Positions 1-10,080 are shown, counted from the stretch's first letter. The stretch: DNA of 64,000 nt from Zygnema cylindricum (GCA_037447655.1 JBBHKE010003409.1:382567-446566); one strand, 5' to 3'. Notes: generated by a model from the letters alone, not told the origin. Translations and numbers: made by a program.

Positions 1-1315
1 CCTTCTTCATGTACCCTAATTCTTGCAACAAGGACTTCACCCACATCAGCTCTTTCACAGCAGAACAAGAGGCCATTTACTCAGCCTCCATAGTGGACTA
101 AGCAACAACCTTTTGTTGCTTGCTGCTCCAACAACAAGCACCTTCCCCCACATACAATACATACCCAGAAGTGCATCTTCTCATAGGTGCATCACCATAA
201 CTAGCATCACTCCAAGTTGTGATGTCAGTGTGCTCCCCTCCCAAATGCAACCATAGATCCCTAGTTCCCACTAGGTATCTCATTACTCTCTTGGTTGCCT
301 CCCAGTCACTCTTTCTAGGATCATTAAGACTCCTATTGAGGACTCTAACTGCTGCAGCTATATCAGGCCTAGTACAATTCATAAAGTAAATCCAACTTCC
401 TACAACTTGTCTGTAAGGAATAGACTTCATAAACTGCCTCTCTCCTGGACTCATCTGATCATCTAACATTATCACTCCTCCTTCTACACTTCCATCACTT
501 ACTTTCTTCAAGTCCATGGGAGTGGTACAACTGTTTGCATTCTCCATCTGGAATTTCTCTAGCATATTTCCTATAGCCTCTCTCTGTGTAAGTCTGATGC
601 TCCTCTTCTCCCTATTTCTTTCCATTTGAATTCCCGGAATATATTTAGCCTCTCCTAAATCCTTCATGTTAAATCTACTTTCCAGATCTTTCTTTAACCT
701 ATTTATCTTCTCCATGGACTTACTCAATACCTGCATATCATCCACATAAATTGCAATGAAAATCACACCATTCTCATCCTCAAACATATAAATAGAATGG
801 TCAGAATTGATCCGAATGTTCCCCAGATTGGTAAGAAACTCATCTAGTTTCTTATTCCATTGTCTGGGGGCCTGCTTTAGTCCATATAAAGACTTTATAA
901 GTCTGCAGACTTTGCTTTCCTCTCCTTCCTCTACAAAACCTTCTGGTTGCCGCATGAAGATTTCTTCCTCTAGTTCACCGTTGAGGAAGGCGGTTTTGAT
1001 ATCTATCTGGTGAATTTCCATGTCTTCCGCTGCTGCTAGTTTAAGGAGAATCCTTACAGATGGGAATCGAACTACCGGAGCAAAGGTCTCCTCATAATCT
1101 ATCCCCTCTTTTTGAGTGGACCCTTTTGCCACCAGCTGAGCCTTAAATCTCTCAATGGTGTTATCTGGATTCAGTTTCAGTTTAAATACCCATTTACACC
1201 CAATGGGTTTTCTATCTGGTGGACAGTCCACCAGCTCCCAAGTATTTGCCTCCATGATTGAAGCCATCTCATCATTTATGGCTCTGACCCCCCTTTCTTT
1301 CTCCGGACAGTCCAT
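1..1315 (-). pseudogene. pol: Copia A reverse transcriptase-RNase H region
   Basis: The translated frame from 1315 to 98 carries a Copia reverse transcriptase: the KWVFKLKLNPD block, the FAPVVRF block, LYGLKQAPRQW, and the catalytic YVDD motif (here followed by M instead of the usual L). RNase H follows, with WSDASYGD and the CCWSSKQQKVVA block. Past position 98 the homology continues with in-frame stops, where STMEAEYMAS should follow, and reads on to the window edge as KELMWVKSLLQELGY-like sequence. Identification is by motif; inactivity is inferred from the stops and from the frameshift that separates this part from integrase. Confidence 0.92.
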
Positions 1316-1366
1316 TGCCTCCGAGTATGACTGAGGCTCATCTGGATGAGGAAGCTTTGTTACCTT

Positions 1367-2466
1367 TCAAGCAGCCTGTTTTCCTTGAAGCCTTTTGCTG
1401 CTCCTCCGTCCTCCCTCAAAATCTGAAGCTGGAATGGAGGGAAGTCTTGGATTCCTCCGAACTGTCTCATCAGCTCCCCTATCCATGGGAACCAGTTTTG
1501 ACTCCTCTTCCCCTCTCTCCTCAAAGGGTGTAGGAATATGAGGAGATTCTGGTATATCTCCCCCATCTTTTATCTCCCCTGAATCTGCAATCATGTTTTC
1601 ACTAGTGTCTCTTTTGGGAAGATCTAAGTCCTCCTCACTCTCGGACTCAAAGCTGATTCTGATTTTCTTAGTGTATTTGAAAGGATCAAAAGACTTCGAT
1701 TCATCCATAACAACTAGATGCTTTACCAGAATGATATCTTGTTTAGCTAAGTCATAGACTCTATAACCTTTGACATCCTCATCATATCCCACAAAATATC
1801 GCGGTTTCCCTTTAGCATCTAGTTTCCAGTTTTTCTTATCTGTGTGAAGACTATAAACTTGACTACCGATACTTTCAAGTGAGAAATATTCGGTTTCTTT
1901 CCAACCCATCTCTCATAAGGGGTCATTCCTTTAACAGCTCTGGTGAGGACTCTATTCTTAATGTAGTTAGCACAGTTCATGGCCTCTGCCCAAAATCTTC
2001 TTCCTATTTTCTTATCTGCCAACATGCAGCACACACTATCTCCCAAAGTCCGGTTTAACCTCTCAGCTACCCCATTTTGTTCTGGATTATTCGGTATAGT
2101 TTTCTGATGCTGAACTCCCTCATCTCCCAAATAATCCTCAAACTGGTTAGAGGTGTACTCTCCCCCATTATCACTTTTTATTCTCTTAATGGGGGTTCCG
2201 TGCAACTTCTCACTCCAGGCTTTGTATTCTTTAAAGTATTTTGGTGTTTCAGACTTTGTTTTCAGGAAGTAGACTATAGAATATCTGGACCAATCATCGG
2301 TAATTGTCAACATATACCTCTTTCCCCCAACCGAAGGCACCCTTGCTGGTCCCCAGATATCTCTGTGGACCAGATCTAGTACTCTCTCACCTCTATATGT
2401 GGCAGTTTTGGGAAAGGGAAGTCTGTGAGCCTTACCTTGGGCACAGCCACTACAGTCATCCATCAT
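1367..2466 (-). pseudogene. pol: Copia A integrase
   Basis: Two overlapping frames (2466-1819 and 1909-1367) make up the integrase. The first begins at the C-x2-C half of the HHCC zinc finger (CSGCAQGKAH), then shows the three catalytic positions: D in VHRDIWGP, D in IKSDNGGEYTS, and E in NPEQNGVAERLNRTL. A one-base shift near 1880 splits it from the C-terminal part, which contains the GKPRYFVGYDEDVKGYRVYD block and a linker with NPRLPSIPASDFEGGRRSSKR that leads to reverse transcriptase. The catalytic triad looks intact but the frame is broken. Confidence 0.9.
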
Positions 2467-2470
2467 CTCA

Positions 2471-3001
2471 TTATCCCCAAACTGAATGCCCTATACTACA
2501 CCTCAGCTTCTTCATTTCCCTCAGTCTATCAAAATGCACATGTCCCAAACGCTTATGCCAGATCATCAAGCTCGGAACACCACCATAGTAAGCACTCTTC
2601 TTTTCATTACTCAGGTTAAGCCTAAACATTCCTTGGCTACCCTTACTAGCTGTGAAGTAGACTTCATCTCCATACTTAGTTGTAAAGACTCCCATTCTAG
2701 TGAAGGTATCAAAATCCTTGTCATCTAATACAGAAGTAGACACAAGATTCTTACTTAACTGAGGAATGTAGAGCACATCTGAGAAGGTGAGAATAGAGGT
2801 CTTACCCTCCACTAAGACTTTCAGATCTACGGATCCCACTAGATCTGTGGTAACTACTCTCCCATCCCCATACTCTATTTCCACAGTAAAGATCTTTCTT
2901 ACCTTAGTGAAGAGGTGCCTGTCACGACACATATGCATGGTACACCTGAGTCGATGATCCATCCCTCCTCTGGTGCTTCTCGAATGGCTCCAAGGGCACA
3001 C
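2471..3001 (-). pseudogene. pol: Copia A protease / GAG-pre-integrase region
   Basis: This frame starts just after the protease active-site block, which lies in the Gag frame (WIIDSG), and continues with MHMCRDRHLFTKVRK, the LYIPQLSKNLVSTS stretch typical of the Copia protease C-terminus, and then the GAG-pre-integrase block LMIWHKRLGHVHFDRLREM with the two histidines of the integrase zinc finger. An indel exactly after the DSG triad separates it from Gag, and a second one after REMKKL separates it from the integrase core. Confidence 0.85.
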
Positions 3002-4119
3002 TTCTGTTTTCGAGGGGTCTCCTTCTCCTCTAGATTCTCCTCAAGAAGAAGCTCCCCATCCTCCTCCTCGGAGGACTCCTCTTCCTCGGTCTCTCTTTTC
3101 ACTCGTGTGACCACAAGTGCTTTCTTCTTCCCTCCGGAAGAACCACCTCCACGATTTTCTAGGAGCCTCAACTCCGATAGCTTGATGCAATCAGCTATGA
3201 AGTGCCCCGACTTTTTGCAGAAATGACAAAGGCCCATTGGAGTCCTCGGTTCTCCAGATTGATCTTTTTCCCCTTTGAAGCTGTGGTACGGCTTCTTCGG
3301 ATCCTTCCTCCACCGGTCTGTTCCGGCAGCTAGAGCTTGCACACTCTTTCCTCCTCTTCGAATCTCAATAGTGTTTTCCTGTACAATTATCATTAGAACC
3401 ACGGTGCTCCACTTCCAAGCACTATCATCCATTTGTTGCACTCGGTACACTTTATTTTCATACTCCTCCGGCAACTTCATGATAAGAGTGTTGACTTTCA
3501 TCTTCATAGTGCCTGTCCATCCGGCACTCTCTATCTCCATGTATAGACAAGAGAGATCGGTGCAATAGTCCAACATCTTTCCTCCTCTGAAAGTGTAACT
3601 GATCAGCCTTTGCTCAGTTAGCTGAAGCTCCTGAATGGTGCCAGTTCTATAGATCTCCACTAAAGTCATCCACAACTCCTCAGCCTTGAAGATTTGAAGG
3701 TGAGAGGTTGCCAACGCTTGGGTGAGGTGCCTCAAAATGAAGTGCCTTGCATTCATGTTGGTGTACTCCCACATCTGAATGTCGTTTTCCTCGGTCTTCA
3801 CGGCCACCGCTCCGGGTTCCATGGCAATAGGAGTGAGAGGTGTCTCCTTTCTTTTCCCTTTTTTGGACACACTGTTGTCCCCATCATCTGTCTCCTCCGT
3901 TGGAGCAGATCCTGCTGCAGAAAACCTCACTCCTCCAAACCCTGGTGGAGTTCCTTGAGATGGACGTTTCACTTGTCCACTAACAATACCCCAGTATCGT
4001 TTCTCACATAATGCCCTTGTCATCATAGCTTCCCAGTAAATGAATCCAGATCCGTTGAATATAGGTACCGTAAACGGTGGGCCCATAACCTGCAATTCTG
4101 TGTCCTCCATTTCGACCAA
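2899..4119 (-). pseudogene. gag: Copia A Gag with start of protease
   Basis: The frame is 406 residues long. Residues 1-25 contain LQVMGPPFTVPIFNGSGFIYW, the conserved Gag N-terminus of this group. A capsid-like region (UBN2/DUF4219 type) follows with KLPEEYENKVYRVQQMD near the middle, then a CCHC zinc knuckle CHFCKKSGHFIADC near residue 300, an acidic stretch, and the protease motif WIIDSG at the very end. The start ATG (4117-4119) lies inside the LTR, and a second in-frame ATG lies two codons downstream; homologous elements use the latter. The frame is lost directly after the protease triad. Confidence 0.88.
4078..4090 (-). other. Primer binding site of Copia A (tRNA-iMet anticodon-arm type)
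   Basis: On the minus strand the LTR ends in ATTGCA and is followed without spacer by GGTTATGGGCCCACC. From knowledge of plant initiator tRNA-Met, this is complementary to its anticodon arm (GGTGGGCCCATAACC), not to its 3' end. The same bases encode Gag residues V-M-G-P. Confidence 0.8.
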
Positions 4120-5086
4120 GAATGAGGAAGCCTCTAGGTAGTTTTTGACTAACCCACTTTGAACGAGAGCAACTTCTACCCTAGCAGATAAATAGATAAC
4201 CTGACTGCACCTCCGTGCAGTTTGGACTCCCCTGAGTCCACAGCAAAAGGAATCACTGAAAACGCCTTACCAAGCGATTAATTATCAAGCGGCAAAGATG
4301 CTAATATATATACAAGCTTGTTGGGAGAGAGGTGGCTACCTCCTCAATCCACTAAGTCCCAAACCCTCTCACAACCCCTATCTACTGAAGTATGGGACCA
4401 ATCAGAAGACTGTATAGTACAGAAAAGTACCATGGCCGCTGTACTTTCTGTACGGCCTGTATACAACAAGGCCATGGAGTGGATGCTTGTCTCCTTTGGT
4501 CTTGTCCTCACGCTCCCCGGGATTCCGGCTTCCCAATGACACATTGCCGAGTGTCGCAAGTTATGTTACATCCGTAAACCGCCAAAGCGGCCATTCCAGG
4601 ATCTCGGCGATGATGTGAGCCGTCGGATCTAAGTCGGCTTTAATTCCCAGCCGTTCAAAACAAATGTCCGGTACATTTGTTTCGTGCGCACTTAATTTCC
4701 CAACTAGTTTCTATGTATCCTATTTGTAATTCCGTTAATCGGATTAGTAGTCTATCTATTTTTTAAATAGCTATCGAACCCTATGTATCCTAACGGACTA
4801 CTACGACAGACTGGTAAGGGTTGACGGCTATGCCTCGCCCTACCGGTCGGAGGTTCGAGTCCTGTCGGACTCAACCTTTTTGGTTGAGAGTGACTTAGGT
4901 CACTCTTAAGCCCTGCCTATGGAGCTAAGGCAGCTATGGCTCCACCGCCCTCTCTCTCCTTCAGTGACTACAACAAGTATGGGGGTCAGAGAGAGAAGGT
5001 GGAGGCAAGCTGCCTCTGCTTTTCTTTTCCTTTTTATTTTAATTAAGACCTAGAAAATACCTCCCCTAAATCTAGTGATGTCAACA
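4091..5086 (-). repeat. LTR of Copia A (996 bp), also bordering element C
   Basis: On the minus strand it starts TGTTGACATC and ends GAATTGCA, so it has TG...CA ends. It contains the Gag start codon near its 3' end, a GTAC-rich block (plus-strand 4410-4465) and a tRNA-like block. Immediately upstream on the minus strand is the purine-rich 3' end of element C (AAGAATTAAAGGG), so this LTR occupies the position of C's 3' LTR although its sequence differs from C's 5' LTR. Confidence 0.85.
4803..4872 (+). other. tRNA-like block inside LTR A, antisense to the element
   Basis: It contains a perfect pol III B-box, GGTTCGAGTCC, preceded at tRNA-like distance by an A-box-like TGGTAAGGGTTGACGG. The anticodon region is not convincing, so this is a degenerate tRNA-derived or SINE-like segment and not a tRNA gene. 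It lies on the strand opposite to the retrotransposon. Confidence 0.55.
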
Positions 5087-5337
5087 CCCTTTAATTCTTA
5101 GTCACTTTTCAATTTTAATCCACAGTTTTCTCTACTATAAATCAACTAAGGGGAAGGAACTGGTTTTGTCATCATGTCTGCAATCATTTTTTTATAAGTT
5201 TTATGAACCAGTTTAATGATTTTATTATCAACCTTCTATCTGACAAAGCTTAGTCTAATATCCATATGCTTAGCTTTGAAGTGATGTTTCGGATTAGCTG
5301 AAATAGTAATAGCAGCTTGATTATCACAAAAAACATT
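5087..5337 (-). pseudogene. pol: Copia C RNase H C-terminus and polypurine end
   Basis: Minus-strand translation continues from the long pol frame as FCDNQAAITISANPKHHFKAKHMDIRLSF, the Copia RNase H C-terminal block, followed by MIADMMTKPVPSP. In-frame stops lie before KVDNKI and after VPSP. The last bases, AAGAATTAAAGGG, are in the polypurine-tract position directly before the LTR. Confidence 0.82.
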
Positions 5338-7977
5338 CTAAGTTCTTGTCTTCATGAACCCAAGTTCTTCAAGCAGATATTTCACCCACATTAATTCTTT
5401 GGTAGCAGCACAAGAAGCCATGTATTCAGCCTCCATAGTGGATTGAGCAACTACTTTCTGGTGCTTGCTACTCCAACAGCATGCACCAGATCCAATTTGC
5501 AACACATATCCAGTCGTACACCACCTTAAAGGCACATCTCTATAACTGGCATCACTCCAGGTTGTGATGTCAGTGTGCTCCCCTCCCAAATGCAACCACA
5601 ATTCCCTTGTCCCCACCAGATACCTCATCACCCTTTTGTTGGCCTCCCAGTCTCTCTTTCTTGGTTCATTTAGACTCTTGCTGAGGACTCCTACGGCTGC
5701 AGCTACATACGACCGAGTACAATTCATAAAATATATTAAACTGCCTACAATCTGCCGATAAGGGATATTTTCCATGAATCTTCTTTCTATCTCATCTATC
5801 TCATCATTTATGATCAATATTCCTCCATCTTCACTCCCCTCACTCACTTTCTTCAAATCTATGGGAGTAGTACATCCGTTTGCTTTCTCTATTTGAAATT
5901 TTCCTAGCATATTACTAATTGCTTCTTTCTGAGTGAGTCTTATAATCCTATTCCCTCTATCTCTCTCCATTTGAATTTCCAAAATGTACTTTGCTTCGCC
6001 GAGATCTTTCATGTCAAAGCGGCTTCTAAGATCCCGTTTTAGTTTGTTAATTTTATCTAATGACTTGTTTAAGACCAACAAATCATCCACATAAATAGAA
6101 ATAAATATCACTCCATCCTCATCCTCAAATAAATATATGGAGTGATCTGAACTAATTCTGATATACCCCAAACCGGTCAGAAATTCGTCGAGCTTTATAT
6201 TCCACTGTCGCGGGGCTTGCTTAAGCCCATAGAGTGATTTTATCAGTTTGCAAACTTTGTTTTCTTCCCCACTTTCCAGGAATCCTTCCGGTTGCCTCAT
6301 GTAAATTTCTTCTTTCAACTCTCCGTGCGAAAAAGGCCGTTTTAATATCCATCTGGTGGATTTCATATCCTCCGCTGCAGCTATACTTAAAAGGATTCTA
6401 ACAGAAGGAAATCTGACAACAGGTGCAAAGGTTTCTTCGTAGTCTATCCCCTCTTTCTGAGTGTATCCTTTTGCAACTAACCTAGCTTTGTACCTCTCAA
6501 TGGTATTATCCGGGTTTAATTTAAGTTTAAAAACCCACTTACATCCGATCGGTTTTCTGTCCGGTGGACAATCTACCAACTCCCATGTATTCGCTTCCAT
6601 GATAGAGGCCATTTCTTCATTTATAGCTGTGATCCACTGGCTACTTTCTGGAGTGTTTATGGCCTCTAAGTATGTCCGAGGTTCATCTGGGTGAGACATC
6701 TTTGTGAGTTGGTTATTTACTTGTCTTTCTTGAAGTCGTTTACTACTTCTTCTTCCCCCTTGAAAATCGGACGCCGGTATGGAAGGCATCCTTGGGTTTC
6801 GTTTAGGGAGATTTTCAGCTCCCCTATCTTCCAATTTCGGTGTCTCATCAAGTTCCTCTTCGGTTTCCACTTTGTATTGTGGCGTTGCCTCGGATGTTGT
6901 CCTTTCCTCCTTCTCCTTTGGTAAATCTGCAGATTTTTCTTTTTCTCCCTCTTCCTTCTCTTCATTTTCAAAGTCAAAGTCAGAAAACTGATCCGTTTCA
7001 AATCTGATTTTGACTTCCTTATTATATTTGAATGGATCAATGGACTTCTCTTCATTCATCACCACTATGTGTTTTACCAAAATTATATCTTTCTTTTTCA
7101 AGTCATACACTCGGTATCCTTTTGTGCTCTCATCATATCCTACAAGATATCCTGGTTTCCCTCTTCCCTCTAACTTCCATTTAGTCTTATCGGAATCCAA
7201 ATTGTAGACTTGACTTCCGAACACTCTCAAACTAGACAAATCAGGCTTTCTTCCTGTCCACCTCTCATACGGAGTTTCCTCCTTATTTGCTGAAGTAAGA
7301 ACTCTATTTTTGATGAAATTAGCATAGTTCATAGACTCCGCCCAAAACTGCAACCCTATCCTCTTATCAGTTAACACACTTCTGGACATATCTCCTAAAG
7401 TTCTATTCACTCTTTGTGCTACTACATTTTGTTCCGGATTATAGGGAAAAATTTTCTCATGATGAATTCCTTTTTCTTTAAGATATTCTTCAAATTCCCT
7501 TGAGGTGTATTCTTTCCCATTATCACTTCTTATCTCTTTTATTGAGGTTTTGTGTAGTTTTTCACTCCATACTTTATACTCTTTGAAACATCTCAATACC
7601 TCTGACTTATGTTTGAGAAAGTATACCTTCGTGTATCTAGACCAATCATCTGTGATAGTTAACATCCACCTCTTCCCCCCATGTGAAGCATATCTAGCAG
7701 GTCCCCAAACATCAGTGTGAATTAGATCCAATACTTTCTCTCTCCTATATCTGGTTGCCTTTGGAAATGAAAGTCTATGAATCTTCCGTTGGGCACATCC
7801 ACTGCAATCATCAAAGGTCTCATCATCCTCAAAAGTAATACCCTCCACTATTCCATTTTTCTTCATTTTCTTTAATCTATCTAGATGCACATGCCCCAAC
7901 CTTTTGTGCCAAAGCATCATCTCACTTGCACACGAGTAGAGAACACTCTTTTCATTGCAAAGCATAATTCTGAACAT
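5338..7977 (-). CDS. pol: Copia C integrase-reverse transcriptase-RNase H polyprotein (879 codons)
   Basis: This is the longest open frame in the window. In order it shows GAG-pre-integrase with the HHCC zinc finger (LWHKRLGHVHLDRL ... CSGCAQRK), integrase with D in IHTDVWGP and D in IRSDNGKEYTS, a charged E/K-rich linker, reverse transcriptase with FAPVVRF, LYGLKQAPRQW and the catalytic YVDDLLVL, and RNase H with WSDASYRD and MEAEYMAS. The third integrase acid is changed: the usual NGVAERLNRTL reads NVVAQRVNRTL, so the catalytic glutamate is glutamine. The methionine at 7977 is only the first ATG after upstream stops, not a true start. The protein would lack protease and probably cannot integrate. 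Confidence 0.88.
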   Translation of the reverse strand: MFRIMLCNEKSVLYSCASEMMLWHKRLGHVHLDRLKKMKKNGIVEGITFEDDETFDDCSGCAQRKIHRLSFPKATRYRREKVLDLIHTDVWGPARYASHGGKRWMLTITDDWSRYTKVYFLKHKSEVLRCFKEYKVWSEKLHKTSIKEIRSDNGKEYTSREFEEYLKEKGIHHEKIFPYNPEQNVVAQRVNRTLGDMSRSVLTDKRIGLQFWAESMNYANFIKNRVLTSANKEETPYERWTGRKPDLSSLRVFGSQVYNLDSDKTKWKLEGRGKPGYLVGYDESTKGYRVYDLKKKDIILVKHIVVMNEEKSIDPFKYNKEVKIRFETDQFSDFDFENEEKEEGEKEKSADLPKEKEERTTSEATPQYKVETEEELDETPKLEDRGAENLPKRNPRMPSIPASDFQGGRRSSKRLQERQVNNQLTKMSHPDEPRTYLEAINTPESSQWITAINEEMASIMEANTWELVDCPPDRKPIGCKWVFKLKLNPDNTIERYKARLVAKGYTQKEGIDYEETFAPVVRFPSVRILLSIAAAEDMKSTRWILKRPFSHGELKEEIYMRQPEGFLESGEENKVCKLIKSLYGLKQAPRQWNIKLDEFLTGLGYIRISSDHSIYLFEDEDGVIFISIYVDDLLVLNKSLDKINKLKRDLRSRFDMKDLGEAKYILEIQMERDRGNRIIRLTQKEAISNMLGKFQIEKANGCTTPIDLKKVSEGSEDGGILIINDEIDEIERRFMENIPYRQIVGSLIYFMNCTRSYVAAAVGVLSKSLNEPRKRDWEANKRVMRYLVGTRELWLHLGGEHTDITTWSDASYRDVPLRWCTTGYVLQIGSGACCWSSKHQKVVAQSTMEAEYMASCAATKELMWVKYLLEELGFMKTRT

Positions 7978-8217
7978 TCCTTGACTGCCCTTCTCAGCTA
8001 TGAAATAAACCTCATTATCAAAGCTTGCTGTGAAGATTCCTTTCCTAGTTCCTATTTAAAACTCCTTTTCATCTAGGACAGCTGTTGAGACCAAGTTTTT
8101 ACTAAGCTGTGGAATGTAAAGAACTTTTGAGAGTGTTACAATTGAGGCCTTTCCATAAAATAGAACCTTCAAGTCAACAGTTCCAACAAGACTTGTGGTT
8201 TATACTCTACCATCTTT
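7978..8217 (-). pseudogene. pol: Copia C protease remainder, interrupted by stops
   Basis: Translation between the Gag frame and the long pol frame gives SLVGTVDLKVLFYGKASIV, then LYIPQLSKNLVSTAVLDEKEF, matching the protease-to-GAG-pre-integrase segment of the sister elements. Stops interrupt it at about 8217, 8203 and 8057. Without them Gag, protease and pol would form one continuous frame, which is the usual Copia layout. Confidence 0.78.
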
Positions 8218-9543
8218 CTACTCTATCTCAACTGTTGGGATCTTTCTCAGTTTAGTGAACCACCTTTTATCTTTAAACATATGCATTGAGGCCCCTGAGT
8301 CGATGATCCACCCATCTTCAGGTGGATCCCTCTTACCTCCGAAAGCACACTTTTGTCTCCGTGGAATATCAACATGCGTTTCAGTGTTTTTCATATTAAG
8401 AATAAGCTCCTCAAGCTCCTCAAGCTCCTCTTCCTGTTCGGTTTCTTCGTTCTCTTGCTCATCATGAACTTGAGTTAGGAAAGCCTTTTTCTTTCCCTCA
8501 TTTCTTGAGTTCCCTTGCCCATCTTTTAGTCGAAGATCTGCAAGTTTGCCACAATCTGCCATATAGTGTCCCGGTTTCTTGCAAAAGTGACATAATCCTC
8601 CTCGAGAAGTTCCTCTCCCTTGTCTATCAAATCTGCCACCTCCTTGTCCTCTTCCTCCAAAGTTTTGATAAGGATCTTTCTCTCTCTCCTCATCACGCTT
8701 CCGCCAATCAGCTCCTGCAGACAATGCTTGAACACTTGGACTCCCTCTCCTAAGCTCTATGGTGCTTTCTTTCACTAAAATCATTCCCACTGTGTCATCC
8801 CAATTCCAATTGCTATCTCCTATGTCCTGCAATCGATTAATGATATTCTCATACTCTTCAGGTAGTTTCATCATTAATGTGTTCACTCTTTGTCTCTCAG
8901 ACCATGAGTTACCTGCACTCTCTAGCTCTCCAAATAATGCTCCTAAATCATTGCAATAATTATTCATGCTTCCTCCCTTATAAGTATAAGCTGCAATCTT
9001 GTTTTCTGCCAACTGTTGCTGCTGCAATGATCCACTCTTATATTTGTTAACTAGTGATATCCAAATCTGAGATGAAGATTTGACGTGCATAAGGGAAATG
9101 GCAATGCCCTTTGCTACACTTTTAAGAATTAAGAGCTTAGCAACCTTGTCTTTGAAGTTCCACTTTTCATACTCCGATCTTTCGATCTGAACCCTTGTCG
9201 CCGTTGCTAGTGGTGTTGTTGCCGGTATCGCCTTCGGCAATGGTGTCACTTGAGTTGCAACTCCTCCCATTTCTCCTTCCATGACAATCTCCTCTCCTTC
9301 CTCGTCTTCATCCTCAGTGATGGTGGCAGCTGTTCGACCTACTGTAGAGGCGGAGGTGCCAAAAAAACGCGTTCCTCCAAACCCAGGTGGAGGTGGGCAT
9401 CGAACTTGTCCGGACACTATGCCCCATAGGTGTTTCTCAAATAGTTCTCCCTCCATCATCATTTCCCAATAAAGAAAGTCTGATCCATCAAATATGGGCA
9501 CCCTAGAGGATGGGCCCATAATCTGCAATTCTGTAGTCTCCAT
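8218..9543 (-). CDS. gag: Copia C Gag-protease N-terminal part (441 codons)
   Basis: It starts METTELQIMGPSSRVPIFDGSDFLYW. A Gag capsid-like domain runs to about residue 250 (KLPEEYENIINRLQDIGD), then an RGG/Q-rich stretch, a CCHC zinc knuckle CHFCKKPGHYMADC, an acidic segment, and the aspartic protease motif WIIDSGASMHM near the C-terminus. The start ATG lies 20 bases inside the LTR, so its first residues are LTR-encoded. The frame ends at a stop after TVEIE, where homologues continue with YGDGRV. Gag is intact through its zinc knuckle; the protease is truncated. Confidence 0.9.
   Translation of the reverse strand: METTELQIMGPSSRVPIFDGSDFLYWEMMMEGELFEKHLWGIVSGQVRCPPPPGFGGTRFFGTSASTVGRTAATITEDEDEEGEEIVMEGEMGGVATQVTPLPKAIPATTPLATATRVQIERSEYEKWNFKDKVAKLLILKSVAKGIAISLMHVKSSSQIWISLVNKYKSGSLQQQQLAENKIAAYTYKGGSMNNYCNDLGALFGELESAGNSWSERQRVNTLMMKLPEEYENIINRLQDIGDSNWNWDDTVGMILVKESTIELRRGSPSVQALSAGADWRKRDEEREKDPYQNFGGRGQGGGRFDRQGRGTSRGGLCHFCKKPGHYMADCGKLADLRLKDGQGNSRNEGKKKAFLTQVHDEQENEETEQEEELEELEELILNMKNTETHVDIPRRQKCAFGGKRDPPEDGWIIDSGASMHMFKDKRWFTKLRKIPTVEIE
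9511..9523 (-). other. Primer binding site of Copia C
   Basis: The minus strand reads GATTATGGGCCCA directly after the LTR end ATTGCA. It differs from the A and E sites only at its second base and matches the initiator tRNA-Met anticodon arm. It encodes Gag residues I-M-G-P. Confidence 0.75.
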
Positions 9544-10072
9544 TGACCCAGAGAATGAGCAGCCTATGTAAAGCCTTTAGGATAACATTTGCCTCTTCTA
9601 CTTTCCCGCTAAATAAGCGCCACCGAGGCACACAAATATTTTGACCACTCTCACCTCTGTGAGGACAAGACTCCCTTGAGTCAAACGCAAAAAGAATCAC
9701 TGAATTTGCTCCCCTGAGTAGTAAGTTATGGTTGGTCAAAGATGACCTTTATAGTTACAAGCTCTCTTAGAGAGAGGTACCTAAATTTCATTAAGTCCTA
9801 GTCTGCCTACTTACGGCTGCCTACTACTAAACTCTAGTCTTATAGAAACACTATATAGTAGAAGAAGGTACATTATGCGGTGTACTTATTGTACGACCAT
9901 TGTACGACATGGCTTTCAAAGTGACGCCTATCAAAACGGGAGCCATGGTTCCTCCTCCCATCTTCTCCGATATCCAATAGTATGGTGCCACGTGGTGTCG
10001 CGTGACGCTATCCCCAAAGGCCGCCGAAAGTTTATCGCGGGTGGCGGCTGCAATTGTGGCCGTCCGATCATT

Positions 10073-10080
10073 TGTATATA
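10073..10080 (-). promoter_or_regulatory. TATA-like element in LTR C
   Basis: TATATACA on the minus strand. The related LTRs have a TATA-like word at the matching place (GTATAAATACAA in the LTR at 20346-21227, TATTTATAA in LTR E), which supports a shared core promoter. Confidence 0.4.

Larger units (their letters stand above)
1..5086 (-). mobile_element. Copia retrotransposon A (5' LTR, gag and pol; 3' end lies beyond the window)
   Basis: This is a Ty1/Copia-order element read on the minus strand: LTR, priming site, Gag, protease, integrase, reverse transcriptase, RNase H. The order integrase before reverse transcriptase is diagnostic of Copia. The RNase H end and the 3' LTR run off the left edge. 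Several single-base indels and stops break the coding region into five frames, so the copy cannot encode a functional polyprotein. Its 5' LTR sits exactly where the 3' LTR of the neighbouring element C should begin, so A and C form a head-to-tail pair around one LTR. Confidence 0.93.

Noticed and set aside
4803-4872. Functional tRNA gene
   Set aside because: Only the B-box and part of the D-arm fit; the anticodon arm and acceptor stem do not pair, and the block is inside an LTR.
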